Source of the DNA: Bacilli bacterium
GTDB lineage: Bacteria > Bacillota_I > Bacilli_A > RF39 > UBA660
Length of the DNA: 11,113 nucleotides
Reading direction: 5' to 3'
Assembly: GCA_017550205.1 (NCBI GenBank)
Contig: JAFZPS010000027.1
Location: 1-11,113 of the forward strand
Numbering within the stretch: position 1 is the stretch's first letter; each line of letters opens with the position of its first letter. Below, in pieces: positions 1 to 7,220 of the stretch. Below the pieces are notes generated by a model, which saw only the letters and a program-made list of their open reading frames with translations, did not search any database and was not told the origin of the DNA. The position numbers and the translations under genes were made by a program.

Positions 1-565
1 AAAAGTAATCAAAAAACAAATTAAAGAACCTCGTAAAGAAGTATCTAAGTATGCTCCTAAGATGGTAACATTTAATATTAACCCAGCTAAGATTAAAGAT
101 GTAATCGGTAAGGGTGGAGAAATGATTACTAAGATTATTTGCGAAGCTTCTAATGTAACAGAAGTTACAAACATCAATGCAGTTAAAGTTGAATTAGAAG
201 ATGATGGTAGAGTAATTATCTATCACTCTGATAAAGATATTATTGAAAAAACTCGTGCTATGATTGAAGAAATAGTAAGAGAAGTAGAAGTTGGAAAAGT
301 TTATGAAGCTAAAGTAGTAAAAGTTGAAGACTTTGGATGCTTCGTTCAATTATGGCCAGGTTGTGAAGGTATGGTTCATGTATCTCAACTTGCTCATGAA
401 AGAGTTGAAAAAGCTGGAGACGTTGTTAAAGTAGGAGACGAAATAATAGTTAAAGCTTTAGGAATGGACAAAAAAGGTAGACAAAACTTCTCTAGAAAAG
501 ATGCATTACCTGCACCTAAGAAAAAAGAGAAAAAAGAAGAGAAAAAGGAAGTTACTGAAAAGTAA
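1..565 (+). CDS. pnp: Polyribonucleotide nucleotidyltransferase (PNPase), C-terminal part
   Basis: The reading frame is open from base 2, so the 5' part of the gene lies outside the window. PNPase degrades RNA 3'-to-5' by phosphorolysis, usually within the RNA degradosome. Visible are the end of the second RNase PH core (PR...KYAPKM just before base 62), a KH domain with the GKGG nucleic-acid-binding loop (bases about 107-121), and an S1 RNA-binding domain (about 290-510; GKVYEAKVVKVEDFGCFV, then EGMVHVSQLA). A Lys/Glu-rich tail ends the protein. The order PH-KH-S1-charged tail is diagnostic. The KH domain carries roughly eight extra residues between the GKGG helix and the strand ending EDDGRV (bases about 146-181) compared with the usual spacing. 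The last codons lie inside the terminator hairpin. The ATG at 62 is an internal Met, not the start. Confidence 0.96.
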   Translation, partial: KVIKKQIKEPRKEVSKYAPKMVTFNINPAKIKDVIGKGGEMITKIICEASNVTEVTNINAVKVELEDDGRVIIYHSDKDIIEKTRAMIEEIVREVEVGKVYEAKVVKVEDFGCFVQLWPGCEGMVHVSQLAHERVEKAGDVVKVGDEIIVKALGMDKKGRQNFSRKDALPAPKKKEKKEEKKEVTEK

Positions 566-577
566 TTCCTTTTTTTT
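542..577 (+). terminator. Intrinsic terminator of pnp
   Basis: An A-rich 5' arm (542-556) pairs with 561-574 across a GAAA tetraloop (557-560), with only G551 bulged, followed by a run of T to 577. The hairpin contains the pnp stop codon (563-565), so the charged tail of PNPase is partly encoded by the terminator. Confidence 0.85.
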
Positions 578-585
578 ATTATTTA

Positions 586-594
586 TGTTATAGT
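586..594 (+). promoter_or_regulatory. Extended -10 promoter of the small sorting-signal protein gene
   Basis: TGT followed by TATAGT matches TGnTATAAT with one mismatch. There is no good -35, because that position falls in the T-tract of the pnp terminator. The predicted transcript would begin near 601, where the AGGAGG ribosome binding site also begins, giving a leader of about 13 nt. Confidence 0.5.
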
Positions 595-613
595 AATGGC
601 AGGAGGTCTTTAT

Positions 614-1039
614 ATGGGTGAATTTATCAGAAAAATAATAAGATGGATTATAATCATTATTCTAGTAGTATTACTTATATTATTACTTATTAAGCTAGCT
701 AATAAGAATGGAACTGCTAAGAAAACAAAGAAAGCAGTAGATACAACAGTGGAAACTGTTAAGAAGAGTACAAAATCTACTAAGAAAAAGAAAACTACAA
801 AGAATACAACAAAAAAATCTACAAGTACTACAAAATCTACAAAGAAAACAACAAGTACTACAAAATCTACTAAAACAGAAACTACTACGAATACAACTAC
901 TAATAATAGTAATGTTACTTCTACATTAGAAGTAAGTACTCCTGATACTGGAACTGAAAGCTATTTATATATATTAGGTGTAGCTATTCTAGGTAGTGGA
1001 ACATATTACATTTATAAAAACAGGAAATTAGAAGATTAA
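614..1039 (+). CDS. Small cell-surface protein: N-terminal membrane helix, Thr/Lys/Ser-rich stalk, LPxTG-like C-terminus
   Basis: 141 aa. I chose the ATG at 614 because AGGAGG at 601-606 lies 7 nt upstream; an in-frame ATG at 596 sits before that site. Residues 1-10 are basic, 11-28 are a strongly hydrophobic helix (signal anchor or uncleaved signal), and 33-100 are low-complexity Lys/Thr/Ser with short repeats (STTKSTK). The C-terminus has TPDTG (109-113), a hydrophobic stretch (117-134) and a short charged tail KNRKLED. That order of motif, hydrophobic segment and basic tail is the layout of sortase sorting signals, with Thr in place of the usual Leu. I infer a wall- or membrane-attached surface protein with an extended, possibly modified stalk. 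No sortase gene is in the window to support anchoring. If the motif is not cut, it would be a two-span membrane protein. Function is unknown. Confidence 0.8.
   Translation: MGEFIRKIIRWIIIIILVVLLILLLIKLANKNGTAKKTKKAVDTTVETVKKSTKSTKKKKTTKNTTKKSTSTTKSTKKTTSTTKSTKTETTTNTTTNNSNVTSTLEVSTPDTGTESYLYILGVAILGSGTYYIYKNRKLED
821..870 (+). repeat. 30-nt period direct repeat in the Thr/Lys stalk
   Basis: A 20-nt stretch at 821-840 recurs exactly at 851-870, and a shorter related copy lies at 767-780. The repeats encode the STTKSTK units. Period length is a multiple of three, so copy-number change would lengthen or shorten the stalk without a frameshift. Confidence 0.75.
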
Positions 1040-1065
1040 AAAGATTCATTATTGAATCTTTTTTT
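1038..1065 (+). terminator. Intrinsic terminator after the small surface protein gene
   Basis: Bases 1038-1048 (A-tract then GATTCA) pair perfectly with 1053-1063 around a TTAT loop, and T residues continue to 1065. The stop codon (1037-1039) overlaps the foot of the stem. Confidence 0.88.
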
Positions 1066-1088
1066 CATATATTTTATTAGGTGATAAA

Positions 1089-1913
1089 GTGAAAATATTA
1101 TATAGATTCATAATAATATTATTTTTGGTATTTAGTTTTTATTATACTAATAAGATGATTGAATTTTTAAAGGAAAAAGATCCTATTATGAAAAGTATTA
1201 GAAAAAATGATACTAAGTATAAAATAGATGCAATTAATGCTTTAATAGTTGATGATAATATTATTCCAGGTATAGTGGGTAAAGAAATAGATTATAAAAA
1301 AAGCTATAATAAAATGAAACAATATGGTAATTATAATGAAACATTAATAACTTTGAAAGATGTTAAACCAACTATTTCTATAGATAATAACTATGAAAAA
1401 TATATAATCAGTGGTAATAAAGAAAAAAGAAGTATAGCTTTAGTATTTAAAGTATATAAAGATACCAATATTAATAGTTTATTAAGTATATTAAATAAGA
1501 ATAAAGTAAAAGCTAATTTCTTTATAGATGGTACTTATTTAGAAAAAAATATAATTCTTCTTAAAAGTATGAAGAATCATGAAATAAACATATTAAGTTA
1601 TAATAATGAACTAGATAAGAGTTTGTTTGAAACTTCTATATCTTATTTAGAAAATATACTTGAAAAGGATGTTAAGTATTGTATGGGAAAAGAAGTATTA
1701 GAACTATGTAGTAAATTAAAACTACATACTATTAAACCTAGTATAGAAATACATAAGAATTTATATAAAGAAGTTAAGAATAATATAGATAATTCTATGA
1801 TTATTAGTATAAATATTAATAATTATAATTTAAAAGAATTATCTAGTACTATAGATTATATTAAAGGTAAAGGTTATAAAATAGTATTATTAAGTGATTT
1901 ATTAAGTGAATAA
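1089..1913 (+). CDS. Membrane-anchored NodB-fold (polysaccharide deacetylase-like) protein, catalytically degenerate
   Basis: 274 aa from a GTG start with AGGTGA at 1079-1084. Residues 4-19 form a membrane helix, followed by a linker domain (about 45-110, containing IIPG and a GKEIDYKKSYNKM segment) and a NodB-like fold (about 115-270). The fold is recognised from IALVF (116-120), KVKANFFIDG (139-148), KNHEINILSYNN (162-173) and the C-terminal IDYIKGKGYKIVLLSDLL. In active NodB enzymes the first motif is TFDDG and the second is H(S/T)xxH. Here both Asp are replaced (Lys121, Val122), and the positions of the two metal His hold Leu169 and Asn173. The Arg-Pro-Tyr and final His motifs are also not recognisable. 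I infer an extracytoplasmic pseudo-enzyme, possibly binding peptidoglycan or a partner. The frame is intact, so this is divergence, not a broken gene. A weak -10 (TATATT, 1068-1073) precedes it; there is no clear terminator before smc. Confidence 0.75.
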   Translation: MKILYRFIIILFLVFSFYYTNKMIEFLKEKDPIMKSIRKNDTKYKIDAINALIVDDNIIPGIVGKEIDYKKSYNKMKQYGNYNETLITLKDVKPTISIDNNYEKYIISGNKEKRSIALVFKVYKDTNINSLLSILNKNKVKANFFIDGTYLEKNIILLKSMKNHEINILSYNNELDKSLFETSISYLENILEKDVKYCMGKEVLELCSKLKLHTIKPSIEIHKNLYKEVKNNIDNSMIISININNYNLKELSSTIDYIKGKGYKIVLLSDLLSE

Positions 1914-1925
1914 GAAAGAAAGTAT

Positions 1926-1954
1926 TTGGAAAAATACATATTTTATTGTATAAT
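1926..1954 (+). promoter_or_regulatory. Sigma-A type promoter of smc
   Basis: TTGGAA (1926-1931), a 17-nt spacer and a perfect TATAAT (1949-1954). The expected transcription start near 1961 leaves a leader of about 13 nt, beginning at the AGGGTGA ribosome binding site (1962-1968). The TTG that could be read as an upstream start codon for smc is this -35 box. Confidence 0.75.
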
Positions 1955-1973
1955 AAGTGATAGGGTGAAAGAT

Positions 1974-4928
1974 ATGTATTTAAAGGAAATAACTACAACT
2001 GGTTTTAAATCATTTGCTGATAAATTAGATATAAAACTAGATGGTAAAATTACATGTATAGTTGGACCTAATGGATCTGGTAAAAGTAATGTTGTTGACG
2101 CCGTTCGTTGGGTTTTAGGAGAACAATCAGTTAAATCACTTCGTGGTGATGGGTCTATGACTGATGTTATTTTTTCTGGGTCTAAATCTAGAAATCCTTT
2201 AAATGTAGCTTCTGTTGAATTATTATTTGATAATACAGATCATTTTTTAAATATCCCTTATACAGAAATATCTATTAAAAGAAGAGTATATAGAAGTGGA
2301 GAAAATGAATATTTCTTAAATGGCGAAAAATGTCGATTAAAAGATATTACTAATTTACTTATGGATACAGGTATGGGTAAAGAGTCATTTAATATTATTT
2401 CTCAAGGTGAAGTTGATAAGATTCTTTCTAATTCTGCATACGATAGAAGAGTTATATTTGAAGAAGCTTCAGGTATATTAAAATATAAAAAGAGAAAAGA
2501 AGAAGCACTTAGAAAACTTGATAGAACTCATAATAATTTAGATAGAGTAAATGATATTATTACTGAGTTAGAGATGCAAGTTGGTCCTTTAAAAGAACAA
2601 AGTATTAAAGCAGCTGAATATTTAGAAAATAAAAAAGGTTTAGATAAATATGAAGTAGCACTTCTTGCTTATGACATTGAAAACTTAAATAGTGAAGTAG
2701 AGAACACTAAGAAGAGAAAAGAAAAAGTAGATAGTGATATTCAAACTATTTATAATGAATCTAGTAAAAGTGATGCTAGAAACTTAGATGATTCTAATAA
2801 GTTAAGTAAATTAGAAAATGAAAAACAAGAACTAAATACTAAGTTATTAAAAGTAACAGAAGAAAAAGAAAAGATATCTAGTGAAAGAGAATTATTAAAA
2901 GAAAGAAGTAAAACTACTAAAGAAGAAAATATTATTAAAGATGAAATTAGAATAGCTTTAGATAATAAAGAGAAACTTTCTAGTAGTATTTCTATAATAG
3001 AAGAAGATATTAAAGTAATAGTTAATAATGCTACTAAATTAGATAATGAATCTATAGAAGTAGAAAAGGAACTACAAAGTTTAAAATTAAAGAAGAATAT
3101 GTTAAATAATGATTATTCTTCACATAATCAAGAATATATTTCTACTATGCATAAAATAGATAATTTAAAGATAGAAATAGATCAAAATGGTGATATGCCT
3201 AATAGTGTTAGAAAAGTACTTAATAATACTAATCTTACTGGTATACATAATACTATTGGTAATATATTAACTACTGAAGAAAAGTATGTTAAAGCACTTA
3301 ATACCGCAATATCATCTAATAAGAACTTTATTATTACTAAAGATGAAGATAGTGCTAAAAGAGCTATAGCTTATTTAAAAGATAATCATTTAGGAAGAGC
3401 TACTTTCTTCCCTTTAAGTGTTATCAAAGAAAGATATATTGATTCTGAAAGTATAAGTATATTAAAGAATAGTTCTGATTTCTTAGGAGTAATGTCTGAT
3501 TTAGTTTCTTATAATAGAGAATATGATTCTGTTATTAGAAATCAATTAGGTATAGTTATTGTATCTACTGATATGGATAGTGCTACTAGATTATCTCATA
3601 TGATTAAAGCTAAATATAAGATAGTTACTCTTGAAGGAGATCAAGTTAATGTAGGAGGTTCTCTTACTGGTGGTTCTTTATATAATGGTAAGAGTACTGT
3701 AATTCTAAAACAAGAATTAAGACATTTAGAAGATAAGGCTAACTTATTAAAATTAGAGGAAGAAGAAATTTCTAAAGAGTTATTAGATAATACTAATATT
3801 ATTAGTAAAATAGAAGAAAAATTATTTAGTTTAAGTAAAGAAAAAGTATCATTAAAAGAATTACATGATACTAAGAATAATGAATTAAATAGTATTAAAG
3901 AAAAATTAGAATTAACTAAGAAAGAATATGATTCTTTAAAAACTATTAGTAATAATTCTGTAAGTAAAAAAGAAGAGGAATTAATTAAATTATTCCATGA
4001 AAAAGAATCTCTAAAAGAAAAGATTGAGATTAAATTAAAATCTTTAAATAAAGAAATTAGTGATTTAAAAGAAAAGATTGAAAAAGATCTTGCAGATGAT
4101 AAGTTAAAGAATAGTGAATTACGTAATTTAGAGAAAGAATCACGTGAAGCAGAAATCTTTATCAACAGAAGTGATGTTAAACTTGATAATATGTTAGAGA
4201 TACTTGCTACTGACTATGAATTAACTTATGAGAAAGCTAAAGCTGATTATGTACTTGATATTGAACCTGATGAAGCAAGAAGTTTAGTTAATAAATATAG
4301 AGCTAATATTAAACGTATTGGTATGGTTAATTTAGATGCTATTGAAGAATATGAAAAAGTAAATACAAGATATGAATTCTTAACTAATCAAAGAGAAGAT
4401 TTATTAAATGCAGAAAATACATTACTAGAAATCATGAATGAGATGGATGATGTAATGAAAGAAGAATTTGCTACTACATTTGAACTTATTAAAGTAGAAT
4501 TCCAAAAAGTATTTAAAGAGTTATTTAAAGGTGGTAAAGCTGATCTTAAATTAACTAATCCAGAAGATTTATTAAATACAGGTGTAGAAATAGTTGCTTC
4601 TCCTCCTGGAAAGAAACTTACTACTATTACATTACTTTCTGGTGGAGAAAAAACATTAACTGCAATTAGTTTATTATTTGCAATACTTAATGTAAGAAGT
4701 GTACCATTCTGTATTTTCGATGAAGTAGAAGCTGCTCTTGATGAAGCTAATGTAGCAGGATTTGGAGAATATTTATCTAATTATAAAGATAAGACACAAT
4801 TCCTAATCATTACACATAAGAAGAAAACAATGGAATATGCTAATACTTTATATGGTATTACAATGCAAGAATCTGGTGTTTCTAAACTAGTTAGTGTTAA
4901 ATTAGAACAACATGAAGAATTTCTATAA
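1974..4928 (+). CDS. smc: Chromosome segregation/condensation ATPase SMC
   Basis: 984 aa. The ATG at 1974 gives the family N-terminus MYLKEITTTGFKSFADK and lies 5 nt after AGGGTGA (1962-1968); a longer version from TTG 1926 would begin in the promoter. SMC dimers with ScpA/ScpB compact and segregate the chromosome. Seen: Walker A GPNGSGKS (31-38); a long Lys/Glu-rich coiled coil (about 165-410); the hinge (about 420-570), ending in GGSLTGG; a returning coil; ABC signature LSGGEK (888-893); Walker B CIFDE (Asp916, catalytic Glu917) with ALDEAN; and a switch His in ITHKKKTME. At 984 aa it is about 200 residues shorter than the roughly 1,180 of Bacillus SMC and close to mycoplasma SMC, so the arms are shortened. 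Monocistronic by promoter and terminator; no rnc, ftsY or scpAB alongside. Confidence 0.97.
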   Translation: MYLKEITTTGFKSFADKLDIKLDGKITCIVGPNGSGKSNVVDAVRWVLGEQSVKSLRGDGSMTDVIFSGSKSRNPLNVASVELLFDNTDHFLNIPYTEISIKRRVYRSGENEYFLNGEKCRLKDITNLLMDTGMGKESFNIISQGEVDKILSNSAYDRRVIFEEASGILKYKKRKEEALRKLDRTHNNLDRVNDIITELEMQVGPLKEQSIKAAEYLENKKGLDKYEVALLAYDIENLNSEVENTKKRKEKVDSDIQTIYNESSKSDARNLDDSNKLSKLENEKQELNTKLLKVTEEKEKISSERELLKERSKTTKEENIIKDEIRIALDNKEKLSSSISIIEEDIKVIVNNATKLDNESIEVEKELQSLKLKKNMLNNDYSSHNQEYISTMHKIDNLKIEIDQNGDMPNSVRKVLNNTNLTGIHNTIGNILTTEEKYVKALNTAISSNKNFIITKDEDSAKRAIAYLKDNHLGRATFFPLSVIKERYIDSESISILKNSSDFLGVMSDLVSYNREYDSVIRNQLGIVIVSTDMDSATRLSHMIKAKYKIVTLEGDQVNVGGSLTGGSLYNGKSTVILKQELRHLEDKANLLKLEEEEISKELLDNTNIISKIEEKLFSLSKEKVSLKELHDTKNNELNSIKEKLELTKKEYDSLKTISNNSVSKKEEELIKLFHEKESLKEKIEIKLKSLNKEISDLKEKIEKDLADDKLKNSELRNLEKESREAEIFINRSDVKLDNMLEILATDYELTYEKAKADYVLDIEPDEARSLVNKYRANIKRIGMVNLDAIEEYEKVNTRYEFLTNQREDLLNAENTLLEIMNEMDDVMKEEFATTFELIKVEFQKVFKELFKGGKADLKLTNPEDLLNTGVEIVASPPGKKLTTITLLSGGEKTLTAISLLFAILNVRSVPFCIFDEVEAALDEANVAGFGEYLSNYKDKTQFLIITHKKKTMEYANTLYGITMQESGVSKLVSVKLEQHEEFL

Positions 4929-4956
4929 AAAAAGAGTATAATTACTCTTTTTTTTT
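4927..4956 (+). terminator. Intrinsic terminator of smc
   Basis: A seven-A arm plus GAGTA (4927-4938) pairs with TACTC plus T residues (4943-4954) around a TAAT loop; T continues to 4956. The last two bases of the smc stop codon are in the stem. Confidence 0.9.
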
Positions 4957-4967
4957 ATAATAAAAAG

Positions 4968-4976
4968 TGTTAATAT
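4968..4976 (+). promoter_or_regulatory. Probable extended -10 promoter of the plus-strand kinase-like gene
   Basis: TGT plus TAATAT resembles TGnTATAAT (four of six in the hexamer). The spacing to the AGGGTGA ribosome binding site (4990-4996) fits the short leaders seen elsewhere in the window. No convincing -35. Confidence 0.35.
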
Positions 4977-5001
4977 ATTTAGCACGTACAGGGTGAAATT
5001 T

Positions 5002-5865
5002 ATGAATGAAATAGCATTAAAAGAGAGTGATGTATCAAAATTAAAGAAGTATCCATTAGATGGAATATGGAGTTCTGAATCTATTATTTATTATTATAAA
5101 AAAGATGATAATATGAATAGTATATTAATAAAAAAACTACATATAACAGATACTAAATTAGTAAATAAGAAAATAGATACTATTAAGAGAATAAAAGATA
5201 GTGAATTATCAGAATATAAAGAATTAATATTACCTGAAGATATTATTGTGGTTGGTGGTATAAAAGCTGGTTTTACTATATCAGAAGTAATTGATTCTAC
5301 TACTTTAGGAGAATTATTAAAAAATAAAAAAATACCTAATTCAACTAAATTAGAAGCATTAAAAAAAGTAGGTGAATTAATAAGAAAAGTACAATGTCAA
5401 AATCAAGAATTCTATTTTGGTGATGTACATGAATTTAATTTTTTAATTGGGAAAAATCAAGAAATATCAGTTATTGATTTAGATAGTGCTTCTGTCAGTA
5501 AAAAAAGATTAGGTATATCTACATATATTGTTATGGATCAAAAGACTCATAATATTTCAAAGTATAGAGTTAAGAATTATGTTAATTCTTATCCTAGTAT
5601 AAGCACAGATAATTATTGTTATAATACTATGGTTTTAAACTTTTTAGCAGGTGAAAGATTATATAAATTATCTTATGATGAATACTTTGCTTATATTGAA
5701 TACTTATATGATGTAGGAATAATACCTAGTGAAATGAGAGATATTTATATAAATCATTATACTGATAAGAAAAATAAACTAGTAGTTGATTATCTAGATA
5801 AAGTACCTACTTCTTATGAAAGAGGTTGTTATAACGTATATAAAGCATTACAAAAAATAAAATAA
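5002..5865 (+). CDS. Kinase-fold (protein kinase/APH-like) protein, uncharacterised
   Basis: 287 aa. The ATG at 5002 is 5 nt after AGGGTGA, the same arrangement as smc; the GTG at 4993 lies inside that site. The protein has the marks of the protein-kinase-like fold. A strand SILIKKL (40-46) supplies the candidate ATP-binding Lys. The catalytic-loop-like FGDVHEFNFLI (139-149) has Asp141 as candidate base and Asn146 as metal ligand. VIDLDSAS (157-164) stands where DFG would be. No classic glycine-rich loop is obvious, and the last 100 residues are Tyr-rich without a motif I know. No membrane segment or signal peptide, so it is cytoplasmic. The substrate could be a protein, sugar, lipid or antibiotic; the sequence does not say. 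It converges on a second kinase-fold gene and shares a terminator with it. Key Asp and Asn residues are kept, so activity is plausible. Confidence 0.7.
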   Translation: MNEIALKESDVSKLKKYPLDGIWSSESIIYYYKKDDNMNSILIKKLHITDTKLVNKKIDTIKRIKDSELSEYKELILPEDIIVVGGIKAGFTISEVIDSTTLGELLKNKKIPNSTKLEALKKVGELIRKVQCQNQEFYFGDVHEFNFLIGKNQEISVIDLDSASVSKKRLGISTYIVMDQKTHNISKYRVKNYVNSYPSISTDNYCYNTMVLNFLAGERLYKLSYDEYFAYIEYLYDVGIIPSEMRDIYINHYTDKKNKLVVDYLDKVPTSYERGCYNVYKALQKIK

Positions 5866-5889
5866 AAAAGACCTTATGGTCTTTTTATT
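5864..5889. terminator. Bidirectional terminator between the convergent kinase-like genes
   Basis: GACC (5870-5873), a TTAT loop and GGTC (5878-5881), flanked by A residues on the left and T residues on the right, so it can end transcription on either strand. It contains the stop and last codons of the minus-strand gene and abuts the stop of the plus-strand gene. Confidence 0.88.
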
Positions 5890-6572
5890 TTTTGTACTTC
5901 TTTAGTATCTAATTCTTCTTGTGTATCTATAGCTATTCTATTAATATAATTGATTAAATCTTTACATTCATCTAAATGAATTTCTTCTTTAGAAATATCA
6001 TATGCTTCACAGGCTATATTACAATCTAATATAAAACAGTTAATTGCTTTTTTTAATAATTCAATATTATCTAAGTAAGTATATTCATCAACTATATCAT
6101 AATCTAATGTATCTATTACATAGAATTTTTCTCCATCGAATAACATATTACGTTTAGCTAAATCTACTGCATATATATTATTTCTTGAAAGTATATAAAT
6201 GTCTTTTATAAGTACTTTTAGTGCTTCTTTAATTTTATTTATATCTGGAATAATATGTTTACGTAATAAAGATATTTTTAAGACATCTTTTTCTACATAT
6301 GGAGTTGTTTTATATGCAAATACATAGTTTTCTTTTCCATATGTGTATATTTCTTCTGGAAATAAGAATGACTCTAAGTTTAAGTCATCTTTACAGATGG
6401 GATTAGAAGTATATTTTTCTAATTCATAATTATCATTATATATTTTATATACTTCATTATTAATTAAATAGCATTTTCCTTCATTGCCAGGTTTACCAAT
6501 TTGATTATACTGTTGCCAGTTTTCTTTTAATTTTATTGCTTCTTCTTTAGTAAAATTTATTATTACTGACAT
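5874..6572 (-). CDS. Second kinase-fold protein, uncharacterised
   Basis: 232 aa; ATG at 6572 preceded on the minus strand by AAGGGGGG (6580-6587). Kinase-fold marks in order: a glycine-containing loop GKPGNEGKCYLI (26-37), VYKIY (41-45) with candidate ATP Lys43, a hinge-like FAYKTTPYV (85-93), a catalytic-loop-like YAVDLAKRNMLF (134-145) with Asp137 and Asn142, and YVIDTLDYD (151-159) with Asp154 in the DFG position. No membrane segment. It is shorter than a typical Ser/Thr kinase, so the C-lobe is reduced, and the substrate is unknown. It starts 22 nt after def stops and is probably co-transcribed with it. The last few codons (ending KIKRP) lie in the shared terminator. It is not a close copy of the convergent gene: only the fold motifs match by eye. 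Confidence 0.7.
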   Translation of the reverse strand: MSVIINFTKEEAIKLKENWQQYNQIGKPGNEGKCYLINNEVYKIYNDNYELEKYTSNPICKDDLNLESFLFPEEIYTYGKENYVFAYKTTPYVEKDVLKISLLRKHIIPDINKIKEALKVLIKDIYILSRNNIYAVDLAKRNMLFDGEKFYVIDTLDYDIVDEYTYLDNIELLKKAINCFILDCNIACEAYDISKEEIHLDECKDLINYINRIAIDTQEELDTKEVQKIKRP

Positions 6573-6594
6573 AATTAATCCCCCCTTGAATTAA

Positions 6595-7158
6595 TTATAT
6601 TCCACGCATTTGGTCTTTCCCTTTATATGGATTTTTTGGATCTATATGATCTATGAATAAAATTCCATTTAAATGATCTAATTCATGTTGGAAGCAAATG
6701 GCTAATTCTTCACGAGCTCTAACATGTATTTTTCTTCCTTCCATGTCATATGCTTCCATTGTAACTCTTGCGTATCTTGGAACAATACCTTCAACAGGAC
6801 GATTAACTGATAAACATCCTTCTCCTTCTTCTACATAGATTTGTTCCATAGAGTTACTAATTATTTTTGGATTTATTAAGATATAAGTTTCAAATTCTTT
6901 TTTATCATCATCTGGTCCACTTACTTCATAAACTACTACAAAATATCTTTTTAATATTCCTAATTGAACTGCACTCATTCCCATACCAGGACGTAAGTTA
7001 TATTTTTCACTTAGTTCATCTATTTGACTATCATGAAGATACTTAATCATTATATCGATTGTTTCTTTATCTTCTTTAGTTAATGGAAAAGTAACTTCTT
7101 TAGATATTTGTCTTAATACTTTATTCTTTTCATCTAGTATATCGCATGTTTTTAACAC
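6595..7158 (-). CDS. def: Peptide deformylase
   Basis: 187 aa; removes the formyl group from N-terminal Met of new proteins, a metal-dependent cytosolic reaction. All three family motifs are present: GMGMSAVQ (58-65; usually GxGLAAxQ), EGCLS (113-117; metal ligand Cys115) and QHELDH (157-162; metal ligands His158 and His162, catalytic Glu159). Length and the insertion before motif II fit the Gram-positive (type 2) class. I chose the GTG at 7158 because GAGGTG (7165-7170) is 6 nt upstream. A longer start at GTG 7167 would overlap that site, and the chosen N-terminus (MLKTCDILDEKNKVLRQIS) matches the family. Motif I departs mildly from consensus (Met-Ser for Leu-Ala, Val for Pro). Transcribed from its own promoter (7180-7208), with the kinase-like gene downstream. 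Confidence 0.95.
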   Translation of the reverse strand: MLKTCDILDEKNKVLRQISKEVTFPLTKEDKETIDIMIKYLHDSQIDELSEKYNLRPGMGMSAVQLGILKRYFVVVYEVSGPDDDKKEFETYILINPKIISNSMEQIYVEEGEGCLSVNRPVEGIVPRYARVTMEAYDMEGRKIHVRAREELAICFQHELDHLNGILFIDHIDPKNPYKGKDQMRGI

Positions 7159-7179
7159 TAGTACCACCTCAACGCCTAT

Positions 7180-7208
7180 ATTTTAGCATAAAAATAAAAA
7201 AAGAGCAA
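7180..7208 (-). promoter_or_regulatory. Promoter of def (and the downstream kinase-like gene)
   Basis: On the minus strand TGCTAAAAT (7188-7180) is a full extended -10, with TTGCTC (7208-7203) 17 nt upstream as a partial -35. That -35 lies in the stem of the terminator of the preceding small gene. The leader to the GTG at 7158 would be about 15 nt. Confidence 0.6.
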
Positions 7209-7220
7209 TGTTAATTGCTC
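7196..7220 (-). terminator. Intrinsic terminator of the 46-aa protein gene
   Basis: Read on the minus strand, GAGCAAT (7220-7214) pairs with ATTGCTC (7209-7203) around a four-base loop, followed by seven T (7202-7196). The stop codon (7213-7211) sits in the loop. A perfect minus-strand terminator here is independent evidence that the small gene upstream is real. Confidence 0.9.

Noticed and set aside
719..905. Repeats in the Thr/Lys region as a CRISPR-like or tandem-repeat array
   Set aside because: The repeats are in frame in a coding region with good start and stop signals, have no spacers, and simply encode STTKSTK units.
1926..1973. A 16-residue N-terminal extension of smc from TTG
   Set aside because: The TTG is the -35 box of a good promoter, the family N-terminus MYLKEI begins at 1974, and AGGGTGA sits just before it.
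3641..4165. A 174-codon open frame on the minus strand inside smc
   Set aside because: It lies entirely opposite the coiled-coil region of smc. Its Ser/Leu/Phe-rich translation is the mirror of Lys/Glu/Asn codons, and it has no ribosome binding site or recognisable domain.
4929..5001. Possible riboswitch or leader RNA between smc and the kinase-like gene
   Set aside because: Only the smc terminator, a short promoter and a ribosome binding site fit; there is no room for a folded aptamer.
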